Positions 6,257-15,520 of a stretch of 64,000 bases of DNA are shown piece after piece. The notes below the pieces were generated by a model that worked only from the letters and a program-made list of their open reading frames with translations, was not told the DNA's origin and made no database searches. Positions within the stretch are counted from its first letter, which is position 1; each line of letters opens with the position of its first letter. The position numbers were made by a program, and so were the translations under genes. This stretch comes from Chloroflexota bacterium (GTDB lineage Bacteria; Chloroflexota; Dehalococcoidia; Lucifugimonadales; Lucifugimonadaceae): contig PBKW01000011.1 in the NCBI GenBank assembly GCA_002721615.1, forward strand, positions 176,089-240,088, written 5' to 3'.

Positions 6257-7440
6257 TTTTCCTGAGCCTCTTTAATTTCTTCTGGAGAAGCTTTTACTTG
6301 ATAAAGTCCTGCTCCAGATCTTCTTCCATATGGACTAGGACCAGAGACTCTAGAAGGATTTTCTGTTTTCAAATCTTCTAATTTGTCCCAGTTAATTTTG
6401 AATCCAATTCCAGGTTCATTTCCTAAAATTGCATTACCTTCTTCAAATTTTATTTCTGTTGAAAGTACAGGGTCAGGAAATTCTGATGAAACTTCCATGA
6501 TCATAAAATTTGGTATGCTTGTAGCTAAATGAGCATGAAGATGTCCTGATGAACCGCCCAGTGTGACAGGTAGATCAAATCCATATGCTGCATCTGCAAT
6601 TTGTAGCGCACATGTTATTCCTCCCATTCCACTGCTTACTTGGATAATATCAGCCGATTGATGGTGAAAATATGGTAAAAATTCACCTAAAGTATCAATG
6701 TTTTCTCCAGCACATACAGCAGTTTTAACTGAGTCGGAAATTTTCTTTAATCCTATAAAATCCCATCTTCTGGCTGGTTCTTCTGCCCAAGTTATATCAA
6801 AATGTTCCTCAATCTCTCTTATAAACCTTATAGCTTGCTTTGGAGACCAGTATTCATTTGAATCAATTAGAAGCATCGGATTGGGATTATTTACGGACAA
6901 TGCTTCTTTCATTATTCCTATTCTTCTAATATCATCATCTTGATTTAAGCCCACTTTTATTTTTCCTCCATCAAAACCCATGGCAGCCATGCTTTCATAC
7001 CATTTTTTTAAATCAAGGTCGCTTAGTGGCATTTCTATTCCACTAGCATAACTTTTTACTTTTGGATTTAATCCACCTAATGTTTTCCACAATGGTTCAT
7101 TATTGATTTTTGCTTTAAGATCCCATAATGCTATGTCTAAAGCAGATATAGCATCATTAACTACACCATAATGACCACCTTTAAATGCAATTTCTACCAT
7201 CCTTTTCCATAGGCCTCTTACATGTACAGGATTTTCATTGACTAAAACTGTGTTGAACATACTTTTTATGAATGGAATAGTTGAAAAACCAGTAGTAGAA
7301 ATTCCAGTTAATCCTTCATCAGTGATAAGTTCTAGTATTACATTAGATGATCTTTTTCTTCCACGTGGAGAGTTTGCATCACCCATTTTTCTGGGCATGT
7401 CTACTTCATATATATGTGTTTGAATATTTGTAAGTTTCAT
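6253..7440 (-). CDS. Enolase-superfamily protein, KxK (MLE-like) active site, tandem paralog
   Basis: A 395-residue protein with the same architecture as its downstream neighbour: capping domain, Lys160-Ile-Lys162, metal ligands Asp193 (LIDSNE), Glu220 (WAEEPA) and Glu246 (AGEN). Near the barrel end SGHLHAHLA replaces the CPGNIMAHLA of the paralog, a place where family members often carry a catalytic or substrate-contacting residue, so the two may differ in specificity. It is the first gene of the minus-strand cluster. The 131-base region upstream, shared with the divergent gene at 7572, contains a striking palindrome that could be an operator. Confidence 0.9.
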   Translation of the reverse strand: MKLTNIQTHIYEVDMPRKMGDANSPRGRKRSSNVILELITDEGLTGISTTGFSTIPFIKSMFNTVLVNENPVHVRGLWKRMVEIAFKGGHYGVVNDAISALDIALWDLKAKINNEPLWKTLGGLNPKVKSYASGIEMPLSDLDLKKWYESMAAMGFDGGKIKVGLNQDDDIRRIGIMKEALSVNNPNPMLLIDSNEYWSPKQAIRFIREIEEHFDITWAEEPARRWDFIGLKKISDSVKTAVCAGENIDTLGEFLPYFHHQSADIIQVSSGMGGITCALQIADAAYGFDLPVTLGGSSGHLHAHLATSIPNFMIMEVSSEFPDPVLSTEIKFEEGNAILGNEPGIGFKINWDKLEDLKTENPSRVSGPSPYGRRSGAGLYQVKASPEEIKEAQEK

Positions 7441-7510
7441 CTAATTTTTAACGGTTATTTTGGATTATATTTGAAAAACGCATTTTTTCGAAACAAATTC
7501 TACTAGAAGC

Positions 7511-7550
7511 ATTAAATCACCATTTGATAATATCAAATGCTATTAAATCA
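7511..7550. promoter_or_regulatory. Palindromic operator-like element between divergent genes
   Basis: CATTTGATA-A-TATCAAATG at 7521-7539 is a perfect 9-bp inverted repeat with a single central base. It is flanked by a direct repeat ATTAAATCA at 7511-7519 and 7542-7550. The short spacer is too tight for an RNA hairpin, which favours a binding site for a dimeric regulator. It lies 81 bases from the start of the enolase-superfamily operon and 33 bases from the start of the 7572 gene, so it could control either. No regulator gene is adjacent. Confidence 0.5.
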
Positions 7551-7571
7551 GGTAAAAACAAAATTTGAAAG

Positions 7572-9620
7572 ATGAAATTTTTTAAGAAAAGTTTATTTTT
7601 TATACTAATTTTTTCAATTATTTTTTCAGTAGTTCCTGTTAATGATTTACATGCAGATGAGCCTACTCAAAGAATAGTAGTTATAGATGATAATTCTCTT
7701 GTACATAGTGAAGATGTAGATATGACGTTATCATTATTAACCGCTCTAATTTCATCATCTATTGATGAAATGAATACTGATGTTTTCATTGGTAGTTCTG
7801 ATTTAGGTAAAAGGTTACCAAGAAGTTTATCGAAATCTGATTTATCTCAATTGAGAAATTATTTAACTTTATCTTCTAATCAAGGAAACAATTTTATATA
7901 TGATGGATACAATCTTACTAGTGATTTAATTTCTTTTTTATCTAACAATGAAGTTCCTTCTGGAACAGAGATTTTTTGGTTTACTAGAGGTTTTAATTCT
8001 TCTGAAAATAAAGTTGATGTTTCTCTTGTAAGCCAATTATTTGAACCTTTTTCAAATAATGAATGGAGATTAAAAATCGTTAGTCTTCCTACTTCAACAC
8101 AATATTCAAGAGAAGTGATGCAAGAGATTTCTAAATCCGCTAACGGGCATTTTTTTGATGTAATTTCTCTAGAACATTTTTCCCTACTATTAGAGAAAAT
8201 CACAAACATTTCTATGGAAAAACAATTGGATAATTTTGGGAAACCTAATACTAAATCTTTTACTTCTGTTTCTATTCCTCCATCTTCATCATCATTTTCA
8301 GTAAATATTATTAGAGATAAAGCTGATATGGTTGGAGAAATTTTTGATCCATTAGGTCAAAAAATCAATAAAAATCAACAAAATGTGGATATTATCGAAA
8401 CTCCAAATTTGGTGATGATTAATATAGATAACCCTGAACCAGGAAATTGGATGGTTCAGTCTATATCTGAAGATAATTCTAGGATTTCGATTTTTTCAAA
8501 AGTTCAACATCATTTAAATTTAAATTTATTAAATGAACCTCCTATTCCAGTTGGAGAAGAATATAGAATTTTTGCAGAATTAAAAATAAGAAATGAAATT
8601 TCAGGTCTTAATGGTTCCTGGATTGATGCAGTTGTTACATGGTCAGATAATGCTACTGAAGTATTTCAATTAAAAGATGATGGTTTGTTAACAGACGAAA
8701 AAGCAAATGATGGTGTTTTCTCTGGTGTAATAGATACTAGAAAAGTTCAAGGGATTAATAATGTAGACCTCAATCTTAATTGGGCAGATATTGGAACAAT
8801 TTTGGTTGTTTCAGATTCATTTAAAACTGAATATTATCCTGTAGTAGAGATACAAACTAACGAAAAACTTGATTTCTATCCAGATAATGAAGTTGAAATA
8901 GCCAGGATTAATATTACAAAAGATGGTTATCCGTATTTAACCAAATCTGAAAACATTAATGCTATTCTTAAAGATGATTTGGGTGAAAATGTGGATGTAG
9001 TAATTTCTCCACTAAGAAATATAGATCAAGATAAAGCTTGGGAATTTTTAATTAAAGCTTTTCCTAAAAAATCAGGTCAATTTGATCTTCAAGTAAGTTT
9101 AAATGAAGAGTATCTAGGAAGAAATTATAAATTTGATACTTCGAAATTTCCTTTAAGTTTTGAATTAAAAATTCTAGAAACACCTGTTCCTTATATGCAA
9201 TATATTTCATGGACATTAATTTCTTTAATGATTATTTCTTCTTCTGTATATGGATTTTGGAGATTCAGACTGCCTAATCCTAGAGGTGTATTAATAGATA
9301 GTAATGGAGAATTGATAGTAGATTTTTCAAATGTGAAAAGAAAACTATGGAGAAAAATTATTTATCCAAATATTGTTTATTCTACTGAATTAGACAACTT
9401 GTTGATTGAAAACATTAGATTCTTATTTTCTACTGATAATGCTATTTATTTGATTTTTGATTCTGATACATCTTCACTAGGTTTAAGAATCAACAGCAAG
9501 CCAGCTAGAGTTAAGAATTTGCTAACGGAAGATACATCAATAGGAATGGGTGGAAAACTATATTATTTTTCTCCTACAGTCACAGAATCTTCAGAGTTAT
9601 GGGCTAGAAAAACTGTTTAA
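7572..9620 (+). CDS. Membrane-anchored exported protein with vWA-like and Ig-like regions
   Basis: A 682-residue protein that I cannot assign to a named family. It begins with a clear signal peptide (basic MKFFKK, hydrophobic core, likely cleavage after LHA near residue 28). Residues about 33-215 look like a von Willebrand A fold (RIVVIDDNS strand, then alternating helices and strands), but the metal-site motif DxSxS is not intact. Residues about 330-415 include DDG...DEKANDGVFSG, typical of Ig-like domains with a calcium-binding-like loop. A single membrane helix follows at about 544-566 (ISWTLISLMIISSSVYGFW), then about 115 residues that should lie in the cytoplasm. The topology resembles bacterial surface or signalling proteins. 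It is transcribed divergently from the enolase cluster. Confidence 0.75.
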   Translation: MKFFKKSLFFILIFSIIFSVVPVNDLHADEPTQRIVVIDDNSLVHSEDVDMTLSLLTALISSSIDEMNTDVFIGSSDLGKRLPRSLSKSDLSQLRNYLTLSSNQGNNFIYDGYNLTSDLISFLSNNEVPSGTEIFWFTRGFNSSENKVDVSLVSQLFEPFSNNEWRLKIVSLPTSTQYSREVMQEISKSANGHFFDVISLEHFSLLLEKITNISMEKQLDNFGKPNTKSFTSVSIPPSSSSFSVNIIRDKADMVGEIFDPLGQKINKNQQNVDIIETPNLVMINIDNPEPGNWMVQSISEDNSRISIFSKVQHHLNLNLLNEPPIPVGEEYRIFAELKIRNEISGLNGSWIDAVVTWSDNATEVFQLKDDGLLTDEKANDGVFSGVIDTRKVQGINNVDLNLNWADIGTILVVSDSFKTEYYPVVEIQTNEKLDFYPDNEVEIARINITKDGYPYLTKSENINAILKDDLGENVDVVISPLRNIDQDKAWEFLIKAFPKKSGQFDLQVSLNEEYLGRNYKFDTSKFPLSFELKILETPVPYMQYISWTLISLMIISSSVYGFWRFRLPNPRGVLIDSNGELIVDFSNVKRKLWRKIIYPNIVYSTELDNLLIENIRFLFSTDNAIYLIFDSDTSSLGLRINSKPARVKNLLTEDTSIGMGGKLYYFSPTVTESSELWARKTV

Positions 9621-9623
9621 TAC

Positions 9624-10217
9624 CTATTTTTTTACTATTTCAATTTTATTAATTTTGAAAAGAGGTGCACTAGGATTTCTAGGATCACGAGGTGCAATAA
9701 GTGTTACTATTTCCATTCCAGATATTACTTTTCCAAATATTGAATGTTTTCCATCTAGATGTTCAGTAGATCCATAAGTTATAAAGAATTGACTTCCATT
9801 AGTATTTGGTCCTCTATTAGCCATAGAGACTATTCCTTCTCCCTTATGTAAAAGTTCTGGATGAAACTCATCTTCAAATGTATAGCCTGGACCGCCAGTA
9901 CCTGTACCAGTAGGATCTCCAGTTTGAGCCATAAAACCTGGAATTACTCTATGAAAACCAACTTCATTATAAAAACCAGATTCAGAAAGATTGATAAAAT
10001 TTTCTACTGTTAGTGGAACCTGTTTTTCAAAAAGATCTATAGTAATGTTTCCATTTTCTGTATGTAGGACAGCACTGTAGTCTTTAGAAGTGTCTAGGTC
10101 TCCAGTAGGAGGACCAGTTTGTTTTGCGCAAGCCATAGAAAAACTCCCAATGGTTAAAATTAATAATAAAATAGAAATTGTTTGTTTAAAATTTAAATTC
10201 ATATTAAAAATTGTCAT
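9624..10217 (-). CDS. Cyclophilin-type peptidyl-prolyl cis-trans isomerase, lipoprotein
   Basis: A 197-residue protein with an N-terminal lipoprotein signal whose lipobox ends at Cys30 (FSMAC), then a bacterial cyclophilin domain from about residue 45. Conserved features include FHRVIPGFMAQTGD with the catalytic Arg and Gln, NTNGSQFFIT, and LDGKHSIFGKV. It should catalyse proline isomerisation in proteins outside the cytoplasmic membrane. ATG at 10202 is a possible later start that would shorten the basic N-terminus without affecting the lipobox. The gene converges with the 7572 gene, with stop codons four bases apart. Confidence 0.93.
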   Translation of the reverse strand: MTIFNMNLNFKQTISILLLILTIGSFSMACAKQTGPPTGDLDTSKDYSAVLHTENGNITIDLFEKQVPLTVENFINLSESGFYNEVGFHRVIPGFMAQTGDPTGTGTGGPGYTFEDEFHPELLHKGEGIVSMANRGPNTNGSQFFITYGSTEHLDGKHSIFGKVISGMEIVTLIAPRDPRNPSAPLFKINKIEIVKK

Positions 10218-10323
10218 TTAAAAAAAACCTTTTTTACTCTAAGTCAATAAATTATGCAACAATTGTATAGTTAAGTAAAACAAAATTCTTTTTAATAGAT
10301 AATTTGATAAATTTTGATGAATT

Positions 10324-11016
10324 ATGAGATTAGAAAAAATTGAAATAGAACATGAATGGTTGGGGATTCAAAAATACTCAGAATCATTAAATACTCAGAA
10401 AAAATATCATCAGAAAAGAGTTGATGATCATATTAATGATTCTGTTATTTTTTTAGAGCATTATCCAGTCATTACTATAGGAAGGACTGGTTCAGATAAA
10501 GATGTTCTTTCAGAATTAGAGTTATTAAAAAAATCAAAAATCGAAATTGTAAACACTAATAGAGGTGGAGAAACCACTTTTCATGGACCTGGACAACTAA
10601 TAGGATATCTTTTCATCAAAATAAAGGATTTAAACTTAACTCCAATTAGTTATGTAAGATTATTAGAAAAGGTTTTAGTTTTATCTTATTTAGAATATGG
10701 TTTACAGACTATGACTCTGAAGGGGAAAACAGGAGTATGGGTACCTGGAGATAAAAAAAATAAAAAGATAGCTGCTATAGGTGTGAGAATATCTAATGGA
10801 GTAACTATGCATGGTTTTTCAGCAAACATTTCTAATGATCTTTCTGATTTTAAACATATTATTCCTTGTGGTATGCCAAAACTTGAATCAACCTCCCTTA
10901 AAAAAGAGTTATCTCTAGATGTGGAATTAAAAGATTTTTCAATTAAATTTATGAAAAATCTTTGTGAAGAAATAGGTCAAAAAAATAATAGTATTATTTT
11001 AGGAGTAAATTCTTGA
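10324..11016 (+). CDS. lipB: Octanoyl-[acyl carrier protein]:protein N-octanoyltransferase
   Basis: A 230-residue LipB that moves octanoate from acyl carrier protein to lipoyl domains of 2-oxoacid dehydrogenases or the glycine cleavage H protein. The family signature RGGETTFHGPGQL is at 80-92, the conserved Lys148 in KIAAIGV, and the catalytic Cys182 in IIPCGMP. The length matches the family. No lipA is visible in the window. The last codons overlap the TTG start of thrC by four bases (TTGA), so the two are translationally coupled although metabolically unrelated. Confidence 0.95.
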   Translation: MRLEKIEIEHEWLGIQKYSESLNTQKKYHQKRVDDHINDSVIFLEHYPVITIGRTGSDKDVLSELELLKKSKIEIVNTNRGGETTFHGPGQLIGYLFIKIKDLNLTPISYVRLLEKVLVLSYLEYGLQTMTLKGKTGVWVPGDKKNKKIAAIGVRISNGVTMHGFSANISNDLSDFKHIIPCGMPKLESTSLKKELSLDVELKDFSIKFMKNLCEEIGQKNNSIILGVNS

Positions 11017-12197
11017 AAAGCTATTTAACTATTTTAGAGTGCACTTATTGTTTTGCTGAGTATCCTTCTGATGAACTTATCAATCTATGTATAAAATGTG
11101 GAAAAGTTCTTTTTCCTAAATATGATTTAAATTTAATCAAGAAAGAACTTAATCCTAATGTTTTTTCTAATCGATCTTCGAATATGTGGAGATACAGAGA
11201 ATTGATGCCAATAATAAAAGAATCTAATATTGTTTCCCTAAATGAAGGATTTACGCCATTAATAAAATCTTCAAATTTAGGAGACAAATTAGGATTAAAA
11301 AATCTTCTAATCAAAGATGAAACTATGAATCCCACAGGTTCTTTCAAGGCGAGAGGTTTATCTGCGGCTATTTCGAAGGCAAAAGAGTTAGGTGCAAAAT
11401 CAATTACAATTCCATCTGCAGGAAATGCTGGTGGTGCCATGGCTGCTTATGGTGCTTTAGCTAAATTAGATACATATGTTTTTATGCCTAAAGATACTCC
11501 TTTGGCTAATGTAATAGAAACTAAAGCTTATGGGGCTGAAGTACAACTTATAGATGGTTATATTACTGATGCAGGAAAGTTTTCTCAAAACTTAGTGAGT
11601 TCTAAGGGAGTATTTGATGTTTCTACTCTTAAAGAACCATATAGGGTTGAGGGTAAGAAAACTATGGGTTTTGAAATCGCAGAACAGTTAAATTGGACTT
11701 TGCCTGAATTTATTATCTATCCAACGGGTGGAGGCACTGGAATTGTGGGAATATGGAAAGCATTGCATGAATTAAAGGAATTAGGATGGATAAAGGATCC
11801 TATGCCTAAAATGATTTGTGTTCAAGCTGAAGGTTGTAGTCCTATAGTTGATGCATTTTTGAAGGGAGATGATTTTGCTGATCCTTTTAAAAACCCCTCA
11901 TCTATAGCTTCTGGAATGAGAGTACCTGCAGCAATTGGGGATTACTTAGTAATACGTTCATTAAGAGAAAGTGGCGGTACTGGATTAAAAGTTTCTGATG
12001 AGGAAATGATAAAAGGAGTAAAATATTTATCTGAAAACGAAGGTATATTTGCTGCTCCTGAAGGTGGAGCTACAATAGCAGGTTTGCAAAAACTTCTAGA
12101 TAGAGGTGAGATTAATGAGAACAACAAAGTTTTATTGTTGGTTACTGGCTCTGGATTTAAATATTTAGATAAACTAAGTCCATTTTTTGAAGACTAA
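11013..12197 (+). CDS. thrC: Threonine synthase
   Basis: A 394-residue PLP enzyme of the threonine synthase group, converting O-phosphohomoserine to threonine. It has an N-terminal zinc-ribbon-like region with Cys10, Cys13, Cys26 and Cys29, the PLP lysine Lys112 in NPTGSFKARG, and the glycine-rich phosphate loop PTGGGTGIVG. The start is TTG at 11013, overlapping the lipB stop; no in-frame ATG gives a full N-terminus. This zinc-ribbon plus PLP layout is typical of threonine synthases of several bacterial phyla and Archaea. A PLP-dependent lyase with relaxed specificity is a less likely alternative. Confidence 0.9.
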   Translation: MKSYLTILECTYCFAEYPSDELINLCIKCGKVLFPKYDLNLIKKELNPNVFSNRSSNMWRYRELMPIIKESNIVSLNEGFTPLIKSSNLGDKLGLKNLLIKDETMNPTGSFKARGLSAAISKAKELGAKSITIPSAGNAGGAMAAYGALAKLDTYVFMPKDTPLANVIETKAYGAEVQLIDGYITDAGKFSQNLVSSKGVFDVSTLKEPYRVEGKKTMGFEIAEQLNWTLPEFIIYPTGGGTGIVGIWKALHELKELGWIKDPMPKMICVQAEGCSPIVDAFLKGDDFADPFKNPSSIASGMRVPAAIGDYLVIRSLRESGGTGLKVSDEEMIKGVKYLSENEGIFAAPEGGATIAGLQKLLDRGEINENNKVLLLVTGSGFKYLDKLSPFFED

Positions 12198-12800
12198 TTA
12201 AAAATATTGAGAAATTCCTGATTCATAAAGTGAATTATATTCTTGAGATAGGATTCCCATAATTACAGAATTGAATCTAGCACCTTCATGTGGCCTACTT
12301 TTTCTCAAAGTTCCTTCATGTTTAAATCCTGCATGATCAAATAAAGTCCTTGCGTTTTGATTATACTCAGGTATATCTACCCAGATTCGATATAATTGTA
12401 ATTTTTCAAATACATATTGCATAGCAATCAGTAATACTGAGCTACCATATCCTTGATGCCAAAGATCTTTTCTCCCTATGAGAATTGATAATTGTGCGTC
12501 TCCTAATGCTTCATCAATTGAAAGTTGAATTTCACCTATATGCTCATCTTTTTCATTAATTACAGATAAAATGGTTCTGTGAGGTTCATGATTAGGATCA
12601 TTGAAGGTTCTATCCCATTCAGATTCAGATGCATCGATCATTTTTTTAGGGTCATATCCTAAATGGGCTGGATCACCATAATTATATCTTCCAAACCATG
12701 ATTCAGATACTTCCTCATCTTCAATCCAACTATGGACTCTTTTTACATCATCCCTTGATACATCTCTTAAAAATGTTTTAGGTAAATTTTTTCTTAACAT
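12198..12800 (-). CDS. GNAT-family N-acetyltransferase (RimJ/RimL-like)
   Basis: A 200-residue acyl-CoA-dependent acetyltransferase. The acetyl-CoA-binding stretch is LWHQGYGSSVLLIAMQYVFE (a variant of the R/Q-x-x-G-x-G/A motif), followed by the YRIWVDIPEYNQNARTLFDH block with the Asn-x-x-A/S helix seen in RimJ/RimL-type enzymes that act on protein N-termini or small amines. I start at ATG 12800; a TTG five codons upstream is in frame but neither has a convincing ribosome-binding site. It converges with thrC with no gap. The substrate is unknown. Confidence 0.85.
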   Translation of the reverse strand: MLRKNLPKTFLRDVSRDDVKRVHSWIEDEEVSESWFGRYNYGDPAHLGYDPKKMIDASESEWDRTFNDPNHEPHRTILSVINEKDEHIGEIQLSIDEALGDAQLSILIGRKDLWHQGYGSSVLLIAMQYVFEKLQLYRIWVDIPEYNQNARTLFDHAGFKHEGTLRKSRPHEGARFNSVIMGILSQEYNSLYESGISQYF

Positions 12801-12884
12801 TATTGAAAATAGCAATTAATTTGTTTACGAATTATTATCATATATAAATATTTATTTGTCATATTTGATATTAGGAGGTTTTCC

Positions 12885-13976
12885 ATGAAAGCTGCTGTAA
12901 TGTATAAACCATCATTTCCATTAGAAATTGTTGATCTGAGTATAGAAAATCCAAAGGCTGGAGAAGTTTTAGTGAAAATCGATGCTACAGGTTTATGTGC
13001 TAGTGACCATCATGTTATTGAAGGAGTTCTTCCTTATCCAACTCCTATAGTATTGGGTCATGAAGCTTCAGGAACAATAGAAAAATTGGGTCCGGGGGTT
13101 TCAAATTTAGAAGTGGGAGATAGATGTATTTTTAGTTTTATTCCTAGTTGTGGTTTTTGTTTTAACTGTAGATCTGGAATAGGTCATTTATGTACAAATC
13201 ATAGAACAGATACAAATAGACATTATGATGGCACTCTTCGTTTGAAAGATAATTCTGGTAATGAAATATATCAAATGCACAAATTAGGATCTTTTGCAGA
13301 GCAACAAGTTGTTTCAGAGCAGTCTTGTTTTAAAATCCCGGATGAAGTTCCATCAGAAGTAGGTGCATTAATGGGTTGTTGTGTAGCTACAGGAATAGGA
13401 GGAGTTATAAATATTCCTGGTGTGAAAATAGGTTCTACTATGGCTGTTTTTGGATGTGGAGGAGTGGGTTTAAACGTTATTCAGGGTGCTAAGTTATTAA
13501 ATGCTACTCAAATTATTGCTGTAGATGTTCATGACCATAAGTTAGAGTTTGCTTATAAATTTGGAGCCACTCATGTTATAAACGCGAAAAATGAGGATGC
13601 AGTTGAAGCTATTCAAGAAATTTCTAAAGGTGGAGTGGATTATGCTTTTGATAGTTTTGGAAGCAGTAAAGTTATGGAACAGGTAATGGATTCGATAAAG
13701 ATGGGAGGTACGGGAGTTATTGTTGGTGTAGCACCATTTGGAGAAAAAGTAGCTGTTGATATGGTAGACATGATTCGTGCTGAAAAAAAGCTTTATGCAG
13801 CTTTTTATGGATCAAAAACTCCTCATGAAACATTTAAAACAATTGTTGACTTGTATATTTCCCAAAAAATTGATGTAGATAGTATGATTCGTGAAACATA
13901 TAGTTTAGATCAAATTAACGAAGGATTTAAAGCTATTGAAACTGGAGAAGATGGTAGAGGAGTAATAGTATTTTAA
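12885..13976 (+). CDS. Zinc-dependent alcohol dehydrogenase (MDR family)
   Basis: A 363-residue medium-chain dehydrogenase. Catalytic zinc ligands are Cys38 (GLCASDHH) and His59-Glu60 (GHE), plus a downstream Cys in MGCCVATG. Structural zinc ligands are Cys89, Cys92, Cys95 and Cys103. The Rossmann motif GCGGVGLN follows, with Asp in AVDVHDHK suggesting NAD. The layout resembles class III/aryl-alcohol-type dehydrogenases. A strong ribosome-binding site (AGGAGG) precedes the ATG. It is monocistronic, divergent from the acetyltransferase and upstream of the nuo operon. The substrate is unknown. Confidence 0.92.
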   Translation: MKAAVMYKPSFPLEIVDLSIENPKAGEVLVKIDATGLCASDHHVIEGVLPYPTPIVLGHEASGTIEKLGPGVSNLEVGDRCIFSFIPSCGFCFNCRSGIGHLCTNHRTDTNRHYDGTLRLKDNSGNEIYQMHKLGSFAEQQVVSEQSCFKIPDEVPSEVGALMGCCVATGIGGVINIPGVKIGSTMAVFGCGGVGLNVIQGAKLLNATQIIAVDVHDHKLEFAYKFGATHVINAKNEDAVEAIQEISKGGVDYAFDSFGSSKVMEQVMDSIKMGGTGVIVGVAPFGEKVAVDMVDMIRAEKKLYAAFYGSKTPHETFKTIVDLYISQKIDVDSMIRETYSLDQINEGFKAIETGEDGRGVIVF

Positions 13977-14059
13977 AAAGAAACATAAAATCTAAAAAAT
14001 AATTGTTTCTACTAGATGTTTTCCTTAAAATTATAGAATTAAATCAAAATTAAAATGTA

Positions 14060-14455
14060 ATGTTGAATAATTATTTTGATCAATACGGAATTATAGGTTT
14101 ATTTTTAATTACGGCTACTTTAGTTCCTTTAGGAATGTTGCTTGTATCTAAATTAGCTCAATATATTAAAGTTAGGCCTCACAATCCTTCAGAAATAAAA
14201 GAAGGGATGTACGAATGTGGAATGAGAGTTGATTCTGACAGATGGCAGGGTTATAACCTTAGATATTATTATTATGCGTTATTATTTGTGATATTTGATA
14301 TTGAAACTGTTTTTCTCTTTCCATGGGCTGTCAAGTACGGTGTTTTGAGTAAGGAATTTGGAGTAAGTGTTTTGTTAGCTATGATATTATTCTTGTTCGT
14401 AGTAACTATTGGTTACGTTTATGCTTGGAAAAAAGGAGATCTTCAATGGAAGTAA
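14060..14455 (+). CDS. nuoA: NADH-quinone oxidoreductase subunit A
   Basis: A 131-residue membrane subunit of complex I with three hydrophobic helices. The conserved NuoA stretches are [39 protein letters not shown]. It is the first gene of an eleven-subunit complex I operon and overlaps the nuoB start by ten bases. There is an 83-base gap after the alcohol dehydrogenase gene in which a promoter is likely, but no clear consensus boxes were found. Confidence 0.96.
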   Translation: MLNNYFDQYGIIGLFLITATLVPLGMLLVSKLAQYIKVRPHNPSEIKEGMYECGMRVDSDRWQGYNLRYYYYALLFVIFDIETVFLFPWAVKYGVLSKEFGVSVLLAMILFLFVVTIGYVYAWKKGDLQWK

Positions 14456-15081
14456 ATAAGCCATCAGAAAATATTCTTAATAGTATACCTCTTTATCAAA
14501 CAACTGATGAATTAGACAGAGAAGAGGGTATAGAAATTAACTCTATGAAAGCAACTCATCAAAGTCCTATTCCAGTTAAGGATTTATCAGAAAATGATGA
14601 TATAGATAAAACAGCTTTTGTAACATCAGTAGATTTTCTTTTAAATTGGGCAAGAAAATCATCTATATTTCCAGCTCAATTTGGATTAGCATGTTGTGCT
14701 TTTGAAATGATTGCTTCCGCCGCTTCAAGATTTGACCTAGCTCGTTTTGGAGCAGAGAGATTTTCTGCGACTCCAAGGCAAGCTGATCTGATGATAGTAG
14801 CTGGAACAGTAACTTGGAAAATGGCTCCTGCTATTAGAACTATGTATGATCAAATGAGTGATCCCAAATGGGTTATTTCTATGGGTGTTTGCGCAACTAG
14901 TGGAGGTCCTTATTTTGAATCTTATTCTGTAGTCCCAGGAGTAAATCATATTGTCCCTGTTGATATTTATGTTCCTGGTTGTCCTCCTAGACCAGATGCT
15001 CTTTTATACGGTGTAATGCAATTACATGAAAAAATAAAGAAATATAGTATATGGGGAGCAGCAGCTGGTCAAAATGACTAA
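14446..15081 (+). CDS. nuoB: NADH-quinone oxidoreductase subunit B
   Basis: A 211-residue peripheral-arm subunit carrying cluster N2, the last iron-sulfur centre before quinone. The ligands are Cys83-Cys84 (LACCAFE), Cys149 (GVCATSGG) and Cys179 (VPGCPPRP). I start at ATG 14446 because AAGGAGAT lies at the right distance; an upstream in-frame ATG at 14425 lies inside nuoA. About 55 residues precede the usual NuoB core, a polar extension longer than in most homologs. It overlaps nuoA by 10 and nuoC by 8 bases. Confidence 0.95.
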   Translation: MEVNKPSENILNSIPLYQTTDELDREEGIEINSMKATHQSPIPVKDLSENDDIDKTAFVTSVDFLLNWARKSSIFPAQFGLACCAFEMIASAASRFDLARFGAERFSATPRQADLMIVAGTVTWKMAPAIRTMYDQMSDPKWVISMGVCATSGGPYFESYSVVPGVNHIVPVDIYVPGCPPRPDALLYGVMQLHEKIKKYSIWGAAAGQND

Positions 15082-15520
15082 ATGTTTTTCAGGAGAAAAA
15101 ATTTGTGAATTGATTGATGAGATAAATCCTCAATCTGTAGTTTCCACTAATTCAGATAGTGTTCATATCCAACCTGAAAGTGCTTTAAGCGTTTTTTCTG
15201 AGTTGAAAAATAAAGAGAATTGTCAATTTAACCTTCTGAATTCTTTAACTGCTGTAGATTATATAGATCATTTTGAAATGGTTTATCATCTAACTTCTAC
15301 AATCCACAATCATTCAATAGTAATAAAAATAATTTGTGGTGAAGGAAGAAAAGAGCCAAAAGTTTCAAGTGTAGTGAATATTTGGAGAGGGGCTGATTTA
15401 CAAGAAAGAGAAGTTTGGGATTTAATGGGTATAACATTTGAAAATCATCCAAATCTTAAAAGACTTTTACTTTGGGAGGAATTTCCCGGACACCCACTTA
15501 GAAAGGATTATTTGAGATGA
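15074..15520 (+). CDS. nuoC: NADH-quinone oxidoreductase subunit C
   Basis: A 148-residue peripheral-arm subunit (30-kDa family), not fused to NuoD. The family signature [18 protein letters not shown] is near residue 112-130, followed by GHPLRKDY at the C-terminus. It helps form the connection between the hydrophilic arm and NuoB/NuoD. It overlaps nuoB by eight and nuoD by four bases (ATGA), indicating coupled translation. Confidence 0.94.
   Translation: MTKCFSGEKICELIDEINPQSVVSTNSDSVHIQPESALSVFSELKNKENCQFNLLNSLTAVDYIDHFEMVYHLTSTIHNHSIVIKIICGEGRKEPKVSSVVNIWRGADLQEREVWDLMGITFENHPNLKRLLLWEEFPGHPLRKDYLR

Noticed and set aside
7880..8209. Long open frame on the minus strand inside the vWA-like gene
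   Set aside because: It lies antisense to a well-supported coding frame, has no ribosome-binding site and no family features.
13980..14015. Inverted repeat AGAAACA...TGTTTCT after the alcohol dehydrogenase as a terminator
   Set aside because: Seven AT-rich pairs with a loop of about 20 bases and no T-run; too weak.
14425..14445. Earlier ATG for nuoB at 14425
   Set aside because: It lies within nuoA, and the AAGGAGAT site serves the ATG at 14446.
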